A DNA stretch of 64,000 bases from assembly GCA_022414725.1 (NCBI GenBank), contig CM039462.1, positions 120,768,750-120,832,749 of the forward strand, given 5' to 3'. Positions 21,354 to 30,199 of the stretch are shown here, one piece after another. The notes beneath the pieces are model-generated. The model searched no databases, was not told where the DNA came from, and saw only the letters and a list, made by a program, of their open reading frames with translations. The DNA comes from Microglena sp. YARC. Lineage: Eukaryota; Chlorophyta; Chlorophyceae; Chlamydomonadales; Chlamydomonadaceae. Made by a program: the position numbers and the translations under genes. Numbering within the stretch: the first letter of the stretch is position 1; every line of letters starts with the position of its first letter.

Positions 21354-22683
21354 CCTGGACATCTTGCGTCAGAACCCGATCATGTGGGACGACATGGCAC
21401 TGGAGTGGAAATGTCGGACGAGCGACAACGCTACCACACGGAACGCGTGCCTGGTAAATCTCGACGACGTGCCCCCGATCATGCAGACGACGTGTCCACC
21501 GGACTGCACGAGCTCCCGAAACATCAATTGGATCTTCGGAGGCATCGACTCCAAGCTCGGTCGCGTCCAAGCTCGATCGCGTCCAAGTTCGATCTCCGAG
21601 CCATTAGTGATGATGGACGAAAGTCTCACGGTAGCAGAGCTGTCTAAGCAACTGCACAAGTCCCTCCCAACGGAGGTGCTGGAGTTGTTGCGACTGGGTG
21701 CCGGAAAACTAGTGCTCGCAGGAGTAGCCACGCTCGGCCATGTCGTCAATGGAATGGAAAAGACGCAGAGGGACTACGACATCTTCCTTGTGGGCATGGA
21801 TGACGAGGAAGAGGCCGAGAGTATGGTCGCAGAAATCGAGAGGCTAAACGCCGGAAAAATCATCAGGACGCGACACGCCATGAACATCGTCAGTATGGTT
21901 GGAGGAGACTCCCTCTTCATCCAGGTCATCATGAGCATGAACAAGGACATCGCCACACTTATCCTCAACTTTGACATCGCACCGTCCAGGGTCGCCATCT
22001 CTTACAACCCTACATCCGACGCTCTGGAGGTCCTCTGTACCCCGACGTTCATAGAGGCGGTGCGCAGCACCATGTTCTTCGTGGAACTCGATTTTTGGGG
22101 AATCGGTGGCCTGAACCACGTTATGAAGTACGTGTTCAAGGGATTCAATAGCGCGGTCCCTGGACACCGACTGACGCAAATGCGCCGATTCGGATGCGGG
22201 GTGAAGTACACCGATGTAGGAATCAGTAACAGCATCGCCGCAAGCCGACTCGAAGGTCTCTTCGCAGCAGAGTCGCTCGTCATGTCCCGACGCATGGGAG
22301 TAGTCAATGCTACTACCACCACCACAAGAAGCGTGTTCAGGGACGTACTGGGAAATATCTTCGATTCTTGTAATAATAAACAACAGTTTCTCTCTAAAAA
22401 TGCACTAAACCAGTTGATGCACGCGCCTCTGACTCCTTCTGAGATGAAGCAGATCTCGAGCCTCTGCATGGGACGCAGCGACTACGAAGGATATATGCGT
22501 TCGATCAACAGGTTTGTGTACTCATTGAGAAGCCTGCTCGACCGGCTTATGCGAACGTCTCGGCGCATCGAGAAAAATCCTGTGGGACTTCTGAAGTTTT
22601 CAAGGTACAGGCGCCACGGCATGTTCTACCCGATTGACCCGGCGGTGAACGAGGTCTACATCCCACTCGAGGTCATCCGATAG
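21226..22683 (+). CDS. Nucleotidyltransferase-like protein, copy 2 (new start created by insertion)
   Basis: 485 residues from ATG 21226. The ATG lies inside the small insertion that breaks the upstream BTB frame, so the gene was split into two open frames. Residues 1-45 are BTB C-terminal-like helices. Around residues 160-200 is a nucleotidyltransferase-like core: [16 protein letters not shown] then [18 protein letters not shown]. In that fold a GG/GS turn followed by D-x-D-x-F binds metal; here the turn is GVA and only DYDIF is kept. [18 protein letters not shown] and [12 protein letters not shown] complete the pattern of a family common in giant viruses. The biochemical role is unknown. 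The protein is intact to IPLEVIR. Confidence 0.65.
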   Translation: MAEHVSVDGCMMDNCFRRLCVEADMLGLRQDRLQRLLEAVNASLDILRQNPIMWDDMALEWKCRTSDNATTRNACLVNLDDVPPIMQTTCPPDCTSSRNINWIFGGIDSKLGRVQARSRPSSISEPLVMMDESLTVAELSKQLHKSLPTEVLELLRLGAGKLVLAGVATLGHVVNGMEKTQRDYDIFLVGMDDEEEAESMVAEIERLNAGKIIRTRHAMNIVSMVGGDSLFIQVIMSMNKDIATLILNFDIAPSRVAISYNPTSDALEVLCTPTFIEAVRSTMFFVELDFWGIGGLNHVMKYVFKGFNSAVPGHRLTQMRRFGCGVKYTDVGISNSIAASRLEGLFAAESLVMSRRMGVVNATTTTTRSVFRDVLGNIFDSCNNKQQFLSKNALNQLMHAPLTPSEMKQISSLCMGRSDYEGYMRSINRFVYSLRSLLDRLMRTSRRIEKNPVGLLKFSRYRRHGMFYPIDPAVNEVYIPLEVIR

Positions 22684-23013
22684 ATTCATTTCATTGGACA
22701 AGTTGGGTGTGTGGCATTACAAATGTTCCTGCCTCCCGGCGGATTGTGACTGGTTGCGAAACATGGACTGGGACCGCTCCTCTGCTCTCACACACTGCAT
22801 GGAACTGCATGGAAGGAGTGTACGGCACACCTTACTGTGTAACCTTGTGGTGTAGCAATCCACGGGGCAGTGGAACACCATCATGTTTGTTGTATGTAGC
22901 CGTCAACAACACGCAGCCTTGCACCGGGAAAATGGAAGCGGTCTCCCTAGACTCAACAGTTCCATGCAGTGCAGCCTAAGGAAAGTATTGAATTGTTAAA
23001 CTTTTCAGGAGTA
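22684..23013. repeat. Intergenic transposon debris
   Basis: No gene. It contains a half inverted-repeat element at 22724 (TGTTCCTGCCTCCCGGCGGA), the GTTGCGAAACATGG segment that is internal to that element, and the CGGGGCAGTGGAACACCA repeat seen also at 7230 and 43415. Confidence 0.55.
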
Positions 23014-23161
23014 ATGGGCGTTCCTGCCTCCCGGCCGATTTTTTTAAATTTCTAATCAGGATTTAGAGCTAGCTTGAGACATCAGCACCAAGGAATCACA
23101 ATTCCGCTCCATACCATGTTTCGCAACCAGTCAAAAACGGCCGGGAGACAGGAACGCCCAT
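23014..23161. mobile_element. MITE-like element with terminal inverted repeats and TA flanks
   Basis: About 148 bases bounded by imperfect inverted repeats of about 27 bases: the left end starts ATGGGCGTTCCTGCCTCCCG and the right end reads as its reverse complement with a few mismatches. TA stands on both sides, as after Tc1/mariner transposition. It has no coding capacity. A relative lies at 30812-30980, and halves at 7052 and 22724. The interior CTAGCTTGAGACATCAGCAC also occurs at 56.84 kb on the other strand. Confidence 0.75.
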
Positions 23162-23213
23162 TAAGTCCCAGACCCACTTTCCCATTGCAGTATGTGTTTT
23201 CGTGTCTCTGACT

Positions 23214-23242
23214 GTTTCATTTTTATGTTTCACCGACTGTAG
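23214..23242. repeat. CAGTCGG-type inverted-repeat end
   Basis: Read on the minus strand this is TACAGTCGGTGAAACAT followed by AAAATGAAAC. It is a variant of the end motif CAGTCGGCGGAACAG found at 39003, 56535, 57133 and elsewhere. It lies 41 bases before the Fanzor start. Confidence 0.5.
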
Positions 23243-23282
23243 ACAAATTGTAACAATTAATTTGCGCACTGGGTGAACCGAA

Positions 23283-24951
23283 ATGCTTATCAAGGAGAAC
23301 TATGAATATAAGAAAGTTCTCCCTTTACCATCCGGAAACACTTTTGCGTCTCGGGCTCACATGACCCTGCCTCTGTACCACAAGATATTGTCGGAGACCA
23401 TCGAAGAAAAACGAAAAACATCGCACATTCTCGTTGTTGCCTTACAAATATGGATTCACTCTGTCGCACATTCCGATTTCGAAAATGGCCTTTTTCTATA
23501 TGGTCAACGAGTGCCACTTCGATTCATGCAAGGCAGACGTTGCTTCCAAAAACCATCAAGGAATATGGGAGCGCTTCGCAAACCTCAAGAAAGTGGAGAC
23601 AATTTCTAGGAAGTTCGGTTATCGCATTGTGACAGACGGCTTTGCAGTCAGCATCTTGATGAATAAGCCTACGTGTGTGACATGTTCGATTCCTGCAGAC
23701 GCATTCTCTACGCGGGCGCATGAGTATGTGACAACAGACGAGGGAGGCATTGTATCCTTCCGTGACAATGTGGTTGTGGCTGCGGTAGATCCGGGTGTTA
23801 CTGATATCGTGACTGTAACAGGACTCGACGGTGGTACCAGATCGTACAGCTCGGCGCAATATTATCGCAAGGGTCTGATCTTCAAGTCTCAGCGTCAAAC
23901 TGACGTTTGGAACCTCGAGACGGCTGGTATCGTCGGTGGTATCATTCCGGATAGAGACTCTTCGAGCTCTGAACAGATTGGTGCGTACGCCAGATTCTAC
24001 ATGGGTGCCGCCCCAATTCTTCTTGCCCATTGTGCTTCGAGGGGGTACCGAAACCTCCGCTTTCGCAGGTACTGCAAGAAACACATTGTTGAGATTGCTG
24101 ACTTCGTAGCTCCGAGAGAGAAGAGCGCTAAGGTACTCGTCGGGTTTGGTGATTGGAAAGGTCTGGGGGCGACGCCAATCTCTAGGCGGACTTGTGGCCC
24201 TCTCCAAGCTATTCGTTTCGAGCTTCGTAGCCGAGAAAACGTCATCATGGAGGACATCGATGAGTTCAGAACATCTCAACGATGCAGCTGCTGTGAGAAC
24301 CACCTTTGCAACATGGTGGCACTCACTCATCGTAAGAAGCAAGACGGTACAGGTTGGGAATGTACAGAAGGACGCAAGCGGATTCATAAGATGCTCCACT
24401 GCAAAAGCAGTCAAAGCGGAGCGCAACGCCAACAGAGCGGTGGTAGGCTTCACTGCGGGAAGACTTGGGACCGCGATGTGAACGCTTCCAGGAACATCCT
24501 GATGCTTACACTTCACCAAGTCTTTGGGAGAGAGCGACCTCTCGCGTTTCGCCGAGACGCGCCGAGAAGTTCCTCGAAAACCCCACCCCCACCCCCTGAT
24601 ACTGAAATGGGGACACAGACGGTTGAACGGTTTACCAAAGAGGCTACTCGGAATATCTTCGAGAACCTCTTCAACCTTCCCACTTTATTTGAGAACAACT
24701 GTAATACGCCACCTCATCAAAATATTGGTAACGAGAAGCAAGAGGTGCCATCTCGTCATTCACACACACGCTCCACAATCCAACGAGAAAAAGTGGACAC
24801 CCCCCCCTTGCGAGACGACAATGTTCGTAGTTCTCCAACATCTTACGATCCTGACTTGCTAATGCTTTCCATGCCCCCCAAACCCAAGAAAAGTCGCGGT
24901 ACACATTTAAAAAAAAAAAAGAATAAAAAGGGCACCCTCAAACAAGTATAA
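23283..24951 (+). CDS. Fanzor-type (TnpB-like) RNA-guided nuclease, one N-terminal frameshift
   Basis: Fanzors are eukaryotic and viral relatives of TnpB, RuvC-fold nucleases guided by an RNA from their transposon. The start is probably ATG 23283 (MLIKENYEYKKVLPLPSG); this frame is shifted near 23440-23500 into the long frame 23434-24951 (505 residues). The frame contains ISRKFGYRIVTDGFAVSI, the RuvC-I aspartate in VAAVDPGVTD (codon 23788), the rearranged glutamate in DIDEFRTSQRCSCC (codon 24262), a zinc-finger Cys pair, and the RuvC-III aspartate in WDRDVNASRNI (codon 24475). The second zinc Cys pair looks incomplete. The nuclease probably ends near residue 370; the later tail is flanking repeat read through. 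A TA-flanked inverted-repeat end follows at 24685. No resolvase-type partner gene is nearby. Confidence 0.85.
24685..24703. repeat. CAGTTGTTCTCAAATAA-type inverted-repeat end
   Basis: TTATTTGAGAACAACTGTA, the reverse complement of the end motif also found at 25851, 39138, 41555, 56630, 57100, 61974 and 62981. It follows the Fanzor region and probably marks an end of the element, next to TA. Confidence 0.55.
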
Positions 24952-24952
24952 A
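24947..24952 (+). promoter_or_regulatory. TATA-like box upstream of the SSB-like gene
   Basis: TATAAA followed by GGGGATCC, 72 bases before the ATG at 25024. The same box and spacing are kept in the truncated copy (near 10218, before ATG 10312). The intergenic region is otherwise free of other start signals. Inference only. Confidence 0.4.
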
Positions 24953-25023
24953 GGGGATCCGATATGTGTTAGGTATCAGCTTTGTTCCTCTCATTTATTG
25001 TTGACCCACCCTAATTTCCCATA

Positions 25024-25839
25024 ATGACTACTACGTCCAAGTCTGTCGCGAGCGACGTCACCTTCCCTTGCGATGTTGACGTGAGCAAGATCACCTTTAG
25101 TGCTCCGAAGCAGCTAGACAACGGAGGTCGCAGTATCTTCATCAATTATAACAACCGGAACCTGATTGTACAGACGCCCATGATGTCTCTGCCGTTCGGT
25201 ATCAGCGTGTGGCCCGGAGAGCGGGGGCTACCTGACAAGCACACACTGCAAATGTCCTTCGCTGGACGGGACACAAACCAGGGCGTCCAGGATTTTTTCG
25301 ACATGATGGAGCGCGTTTCAGAGCACGTGATCGACAATGCATTGGAGAACTCTAACGCGCGGTTCAAGAAGAAGTACCCCTCTCGTGATGTGGTGGCCGA
25401 CATGTTCACCCCATCGATCCGGTACAGCAAGGACAAAGATACCGGCGAGTTGTCGACGATGTACCCTCCCAACTTTAAGCTGAACCTCCCCTTCGTAGAT
25501 GGCGCTTTCCGGTTCCCTGTTAACGGAGGCGATCGCGAGCCTCTCGACCTCAATGAGATCCTCCGGAGCCCTAAGCGTGGCAAGGGTGCGCGCGTGTCCG
25601 CCATCATCCATCTTCAGTCGATCTGGTCCGTGGGACTGAACAAATCGTTCGGTGTCACGTGGAAGGTCTGCCAGCTGCGCATGATCATGCCTGCCAACCT
25701 CGACGGCTACGCGTTCATGCCCACCGAGGATGACATGTACCTCAACGAAAGCAACGTCAAGAAGCACTCTGATGAGGAGGATGAGGAACAGAACGAGGAC
25801 AACGCCACGAAGAACGGAGACGAGATTCTGTTCATGTAA
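25024..25839 (+). CDS. Putative single-stranded DNA-binding protein (NCLDV T7-like SSB type)
   Basis: 271 residues. The C-terminal third has IIHLQSIWSVGLNKSFGVTW followed by KVCQLRMI, which matches the I-x-I-W...G-x-F-G-V-T-W-K-x-x-Q pattern I know from a protein family of phycodna- and mimivirus-like viruses (DUF5871-type). That family has been proposed to be related to the phage T7 gp2.5 SSB. The very acidic end (DEEDEEQNEDN) fits SSBs, which use acidic tails to recruit partners. Expected role: coating ssDNA during viral replication. Intact, with a TATA-like box upstream. A truncated copy lies at 10312-10397. The fold is inferred, not proven. Confidence 0.6.
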   Translation: MTTTSKSVASDVTFPCDVDVSKITFSAPKQLDNGGRSIFINYNNRNLIVQTPMMSLPFGISVWPGERGLPDKHTLQMSFAGRDTNQGVQDFFDMMERVSEHVIDNALENSNARFKKKYPSRDVVADMFTPSIRYSKDKDTGELSTMYPPNFKLNLPFVDGAFRFPVNGGDREPLDLNEILRSPKRGKGARVSAIIHLQSIWSVGLNKSFGVTWKVCQLRMIMPANLDGYAFMPTEDDMYLNESNVKKHSDEEDEEQNEDNATKNGDEILFM

Positions 25840-25850
25840 ATGATAACTAC

Positions 25851-25882
25851 TACAGTTGTTCTCATCAACTATTTTTGGGACA
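25851..25882. repeat. Inverted-repeat end between SSB and A32
   Basis: TACAGTTGTTCTCATCAACT followed by ATTTTTGGGACAC, a variant of the transposon end motif, in the short convergent spacer between two core genes. It contains TA at its border. Confidence 0.5.
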
Positions 25883-25892
25883 CGTGTATCAA

Positions 25893-26759
25893 TCAGGACA
25901 TGGTTTTCTTGACACTAATTTGTGTTTGTCGTTTCCCCCCCTTTCCTTGTAAATAAGTTCGTTTGTCATACGGTTTCTTCGAGTCTCCTCCCTCTTCATC
26001 CGAATCTTCACCATCGTCCCACTTTTGTTTGGTCCTTCTAGCGAGTTCCCACACCTCCTTTGACCCGAGTTTGAAGTGGTCATGTGGCTCGGCCTTGTAC
26101 CAAAAAACCTGGTCCTCGAGTTTGTTCGATTGCACATTGTTGTTGATCACAAGGCACTCGTAGTTCTCGGTGCACTGGTCCATGACTTGGCAAAACATGT
26201 CGAACGATGGGAACATGCCCGCGTAATTATCGTAGATACGTTTTCGGTTGGAGACGACGTTCTCACGAAGGATGAATACGTAGTCGATGTTCGTTCGAAG
26301 ATTATGGGGAATGCCCATCGGATGTTGCATCGTGATCATGAACATGATAGGGAGGTGACGACCGTTCATGAACAGATAGCGGATGCCCGTGTCGCTTGCC
26401 CACGTCTTGTCAAAAAGACAGTCGTCCAGAATCAAGAAAGCGCGCGTGTCTATATTGGATGAACCGTACACCTGTATTTGTTTGTCTACCTTCCGAGCTA
26501 ACAACTTTTGTCGCTTTATCACGTTATCGATGATATCCGGAGAGAACTCGTCGTGGATAAACATGTGCGGAATCATGTTGCTGTAGAACTTGTTGGACTC
26601 CTCTGTAGGAGAAATGACGGTCCCGATAGGGATTGCGCGGTTGTGAAAGAGAATATCTCGCACCAGGAAGGACTTGCCGGTCTCTCTCTTTCCTATCAAT
26701 ACAATCACCTTGTCATGGCGGATATCCGTAATATCGAACTTCTTCAATGGGAGCTGCAT
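25893..26759 (-). CDS. A32: A32-type genome packaging ATPase
   Basis: 288 residues, full length for the family. This FtsK/HerA-superfamily ATPase pumps the viral genome into capsids and is one of the hallmark genes of large cytoplasmic DNA viruses. Walker A is GKRETGKSF at residues 23-31. Walker B is the hydrophobic strand AFLILDDCLFD with acidic residues at 112-113. The segments MNGRHLPIMFMITMQ and LRTNIDYVFILREN are typical of the family's sensor region. The C-terminus is charged and likely disordered. Convergent with the SSB gene and divergent from the gene at 26873. Intact and secure. Confidence 0.95.
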   Translation of the reverse strand: MQLPLKKFDITDIRHDKVIVLIGKRETGKSFLVRDILFHNRAIPIGTVISPTEESNKFYSNMIPHMFIHDEFSPDIIDNVIKRQKLLARKVDKQIQVYGSSNIDTRAFLILDDCLFDKTWASDTGIRYLFMNGRHLPIMFMITMQHPMGIPHNLRTNIDYVFILRENVVSNRKRIYDNYAGMFPSFDMFCQVMDQCTENYECLVINNNVQSNKLEDQVFWYKAEPHDHFKLGSKEVWELARRTKQKWDDGEDSDEEGGDSKKPYDKRTYLQGKGGKRQTQISVKKTMS

Positions 26760-26872
26760 TCATGCGTTATATCTTATTTCTAATTTTTTTCCGAATCCTC
26801 TTGCCACCGCACCACGCTTCATTTAAAGTATACATGTTTAAAAATACGTTGAATGTATGTCACACCATCAGA

Positions 26873-27397
26873 ATGGACGACGCCCTTAAATTCCGTGATG
26901 TGGAGAAGAAACGATTGAGGTACAAGTTTGTCCGCACACGAGATGAATTGCAGAGCATGACGTTCACGATTGCGTCCAAGATGGTCCACGATGAAGGTGT
27001 CGTCGCTGTAGTGGTGATCTGCAATCCCAAATCGGACCGGAACAACGTCCCCATCCCCAAAGCACTCGAGCTGTACGACATCGTGGGGTCCACGTTGACG
27101 GTCAGGCCTGGGAGACGCCGAGCCGCCGTGTACACATCGCAAACGCTTGCGTTCAGTAGCTCACGCTCTCAATCGCAAATGGTAGTGAACGCAGGAGACT
27201 ACGTTGTCCATGAAACGGACGGTGTCGGATATTATATTGTGAATAAGGAGACGTTCGAAGACACGTACGAGTTCGTCCCAGACAACATTCCCACGATGCT
27301 GGCTGGTTTCGTGGCAAAAACATTATGCCTCAGAAACACTGCCAATTCGAAAGTGGTGCCTACAGTTGTGAGCGAGGAGTGTAAAGCAGATAACTGA
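26873..27397 (+). CDS. Unknown protein with a GDYVV-type C-terminal domain
   Basis: 174 residues from ATG 26873 (MDDALKFRDVEKKRLRYKF); a longer in-frame reading overlaps the A32 start and begins with hydrophobic residues that do not look coding. Residues 50-70 form a strand-rich part (VAVVVICNPKSDRN). The C-terminal half has VNAGDYVVHETDGVGYYIVN followed by ETFEDTYEFV. This resembles small domains of phage and viral proteins with a PGDYxV...Y-x-V...F-x-x-x-Y pattern. No function assigned. Followed after about 25 bases by RPB5. Confidence 0.6.
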   Translation: MDDALKFRDVEKKRLRYKFVRTRDELQSMTFTIASKMVHDEGVVAVVVICNPKSDRNNVPIPKALELYDIVGSTLTVRPGRRRAAVYTSQTLAFSSSRSQSQMVVNAGDYVVHETDGVGYYIVNKETFEDTYEFVPDNIPTMLAGFVAKTLCLRNTANSKVVPTVVSEECKADN

Positions 27398-27420
27398 ATA
27401 GTTTATTAACCACAAAAATA

Positions 27421-28294
27421 TGGGACAAACAGGTTCGCAAGAGCTTCACGGTAATATGCGAGATGCTCGTCGACAGAGGGGAGACGTTATCCATTGAGGA
27501 GACCGCCCCGATCGCGCTCGACCTGCACGCCAGAGCCGTCACCCCATCATCGGGGGGCGTCTTCCATGTCGACCTTCCAGGAGACTGCGGCTACCGTGTC
27601 ATCTACAGTCTCAATCAAACGTTCAAGCTCCCCGACGTGAGGAAACTCCTCGCCCCCCTCGAAAATAATGTAGGGAAGGACTCGGCGGTTGCCAGACAAA
27701 ACGATGATGAAGATGAAGATGAGGATTTTGTGGGGGATATCGAAGAAGATGACGTCATTATGGAGGAAGGAGGAGACACCGAGAATGACAACAACGATAT
27801 TAATGAAAAGGCGTTGTCCGAAGCGTCATCCTCTTATACCACCAAGATGGGTGGCGACAGTCATCAACAACGTGGTGGAGGAGGAGGTGCCGGCAACAAC
27901 AACATTCGAGAGGTTATTTTGGTGACTCGCGAGAAGGTATTGAGCAAGTCGTAGGGGTCTAGATGAGAGCGTTCGTCGCCACGTGCAGTTCTTCTGTCTC
28001 TCCGAACTACAGTTCAACATCTCTCGTCTCGAGTTGGTGCCCCGCCACGAACCAATCCGCGACGAGCACGTGATTGAGCAACTCGTCACACGATATCGAG
28101 TCAAGTCGAGGTACCACTTTCCGATTATCGCGTGCTCTGACCCGATGGCCCGGTACCTGGATCTGCGTCCTGGCCATTTGGTTCGCATCGTGCGCTTCTC
28201 GCCGGATGTGGGCATGTACGCCCCATACAGGTGCTGCGCCGTCGCTAACACGCACACGACTGCGCCGCCTGAGGAAACGGTGAAGAACTCTTGA
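27421..28294 (+). pseudogene. RPB5: RNA polymerase subunit RPB5, frameshifted
   Basis: RPB5 is the jaw subunit of eukaryotic-type RNA polymerase, kept by many giant viruses. The N-terminal domain is read from about 27421 (WDKQVRKSFTVICEMLVDRG), but no ATG precedes it in that frame: the only nearby ATG (27420) is one base out. A long acidic insertion follows (about 27690-27830). After NNIREVILVTREKVLSKS a stop occurs at 27952. The C-terminal assembly domain, the most conserved part, continues in the next frame: FFCLSELQFNISRLELVPRH, then SDPMARYLDLRPGHLVRIVR. So there is one shift between 27941 and 27954, and perhaps another at the start. Identification is secure; whether it still makes protein is not. 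Confidence 0.88.
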
Positions 28295-28348
28295 GGATGA
28301 AAAAAAACACGTTCCATTGTAAGGCAACCCTAGACGCCATCCGCCATC

Positions 28349-29641
28349 ATGACAAAGGGGGCGGGAAAACAAGACGATTCATGTGATGATGTATTATTCA
28401 CTTGGATCGGACGAAATAAATCAAATAAAGCCATGTGTAAAAGTCTACATGATATTTTGTCGTCTCTGCCCCTACCCAATTCCACAACTAAAAAAAGAAT
28501 AAAAAATACGTTCGCCTGCATGGGCGCCGTATTTCTTCGGTCAGAAGCGGTAGCCATGGATGCGAGGGCTAATGGTCAGAGCAAGATATCGTGCAATAGC
28601 TTCGAAATAGACGTATCTGGTGCTTCTGATGTGGTCATAATATTGGATTTGCTAGCGCCACAATCTCACAGAGACGTGCGAGCATTGGTGGGGCTCTGGC
28701 TGATTCACTTGTTGATTGACAACGTTGTTGTAAATAGCAGACCCGAACGTGTCGCGACCGTGTTGCTTAGCACAGCAACTTCACTAGCATCCTCATCGTC
28801 ATCATGCGCAAGGCATGTGACGGTTGCGAGACGTGTGAACGACACCTTTAGGGGATTTGATCAATTGGGTTCCGACCGCGTCATAATGCGTCCAAAATGG
28901 CTTGTGGGGGGGGTCTCTAAGCTTCCAAGAGAGTTGGAAGATGTTGCGGTGCGCGCGTTGTCGCTCGCTATGGCGATCGTCCTTGTTACTTCTAAAACGA
29001 AATGCCGTGGCAACGATGATTTAAAAATATCACCTGCTGAATCTGCTGAAATGCTTGTGTACGAAATAATCGGTTCCAAGGATCGCATATATTCGATGGG
29101 AAACAAGACCCTCACTAGAGGGGCAGGTGCATCTGTTGTACAGAATTTTGTGTTACTACCTCCACTGTTAGCACCGTCACTACTGTCATCACAATCACAA
29201 TCTCAATCTCAATCTCAATCTCAATCTCAATCTCAATCTCAATCTCAATCTCAATCTCAATCTCTATCTCAATCTCAATCTCAATCATTGAGTGGTATGT
29301 CTTCGCAGTCTAGAATATCGCAATCATCTTCATTTTTAACCGAGTCTGCTGACGGTCACCCGGTAGTTTTCACGGACATCACTTCTTCACCTGCGAGCGT
29401 GGAAAATCTGTCCGCCTCTATATTGAAGTACGTGCACCACATAGCCTCTCGTTGGCCTGATAAAATAGATTCCAATAAGACAGAAATAGTTAATCATGGG
29501 AATGATGTATTTATTAAGTGTTGTTTCTTTATTGCAACGAACCAAAAAGCTTGCAAGAAACTTGAGTTCTTTGTAACACGCCTTGTTCCCCCCAATGGCC
29601 TCCGTCATGTATGCGTACTACTACATCCAGGAAATCAGTAA
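28349..29641 (+). CDS. Unknown protein with a Ser-Gln repeat tract
   Basis: 430 residues from ATG 28349. The first 270 residues look globular and helical (SDVVIILDLLAPQSHRDVRA, then PRELEDVAVRALSLAMAIVL), with no family recognised. A (CAATCT)n array at about 29190-29290 encodes a tract of about 20 SQ pairs. After it a second helical part contains KYVHHIASRWPDKID. The last 20 residues may be out of frame: a C6 run at 29588-29594 lies where the frame of the next gene (ATG 29595) would continue the text FFVTRLVPP. The two genes could therefore be one, split by a frameshift. Confidence 0.6.
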   Translation: MTKGAGKQDDSCDDVLFTWIGRNKSNKAMCKSLHDILSSLPLPNSTTKKRIKNTFACMGAVFLRSEAVAMDARANGQSKISCNSFEIDVSGASDVVIILDLLAPQSHRDVRALVGLWLIHLLIDNVVVNSRPERVATVLLSTATSLASSSSSCARHVTVARRVNDTFRGFDQLGSDRVIMRPKWLVGGVSKLPRELEDVAVRALSLAMAIVLVTSKTKCRGNDDLKISPAESAEMLVYEIIGSKDRIYSMGNKTLTRGAGASVVQNFVLLPPLLAPSLLSSQSQSQSQSQSQSQSQSQSQSQSQSLSQSQSQSLSGMSSQSRISQSSSFLTESADGHPVVFTDITSSPASVENLSASILKYVHHIASRWPDKIDSNKTEIVNHGNDVFIKCCFFIATNQKACKKLEFFVTRLVPPNGLRHVCVLLHPGNQ

Positions 29642-30173
29642 GGCTGTGGGTACCACCATATGGAAATATGGTACTAATAATGCCGGTAGTAACACAAAAC
29701 AACCAAGCAAGTCGGATACCATGGATAATGTTGCCCCCGAATTCAACAATCGAATCAGGAAACTGATCGATGAGCTAGGCACCGATTTCAATCAAGGTGA
29801 TCGTCCCAAAATGAAACTCGATGATCTAGTAAACTCCGTTAACGAAATTGTTGAAATAACGAACAAAGGCAGAATATACTTGAGGGAGGGGGATTTGAGT
29901 GACGTAACTAAACAAACGCTGCAGACACTTCCTTCAACTATGGAGATCGTAGTTGCAACGACAATCGCTTCCCTTATCCTCAATACAAAGACCACTGATG
30001 ATTCGGATAATTTACGCACAGCTACAAACATGTTTGATGACATTGTGAGCATGACTGGGCATGATATCTCATCAAACCCTGCTTCACAGGTCACATTCAC
30101 ATCCCGGCAAGTAACAATAGGAAAGGTTGTTCAGAACGAGGTTAAAAATAACAAACAAAAAGAAAAAAAATAA
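29595..30173 (+). CDS. Unknown protein, possibly the C-terminal part of the preceding gene
   Basis: 192 residues from ATG 29595 (MASVMYAYYYIQEISK), overlapping the previous gene by 47 bases. It is helical and charged: NRIRKLIDELGTDFNQGDRP, then VEITNKGRIYLREGDLSD, and a Lys/Asn-rich end. No known motif or membrane helix. The overlap at a C6 run suggests either a translational overlap or a sequencing/decay frameshift joining it to 28349-29641. It stands at the left border of the AT-rich island. Confidence 0.5.
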   Translation: MASVMYAYYYIQEISKAVGTTIWKYGTNNAGSNTKQPSKSDTMDNVAPEFNNRIRKLIDELGTDFNQGDRPKMKLDDLVNSVNEIVEITNKGRIYLREGDLSDVTKQTLQTLPSTMEIVVATTIASLILNTKTTDDSDNLRTATNMFDDIVSMTGHDISSNPASQVTFTSRQVTIGKVVQNEVKNNKQKEKK

Positions 30174-30199
30174 TACCATTAAATGGAAAAACAGATGAA

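Larger units (their letters stand above)
17921..23310 (+). repeat. Segmental direct duplication, copy 2
   Basis: Counterpart of 936-7430 in the same orientation, about 17 kb away. It lacks the stretch equivalent to copy 1 positions 3270-4927; in its place is a 200-base junction with a Gln/Lys tail remnant and a short piece (about 20390-20412, GACAATCAGTGGAGGAG) identical to a unit of the repeat gene at 48.4-50.4 kb. The right end runs into the Fanzor gene. Copy 2 has fewer breaks than copy 1 in the nucleotidyltransferase-like half. Confidence 0.9.

Noticed and set aside
23524..24519. 331-codon minus-strand frame
   Set aside because: Antisense to the Fanzor, whose RuvC motifs are unambiguous on the plus strand.
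23434..24951. Reading the Fanzor as a bacterial IS605/IS607 TnpB
   Set aside because: The DEFRTS glutamate arrangement and viral context fit Fanzor; no TnpA-type gene is adjacent.
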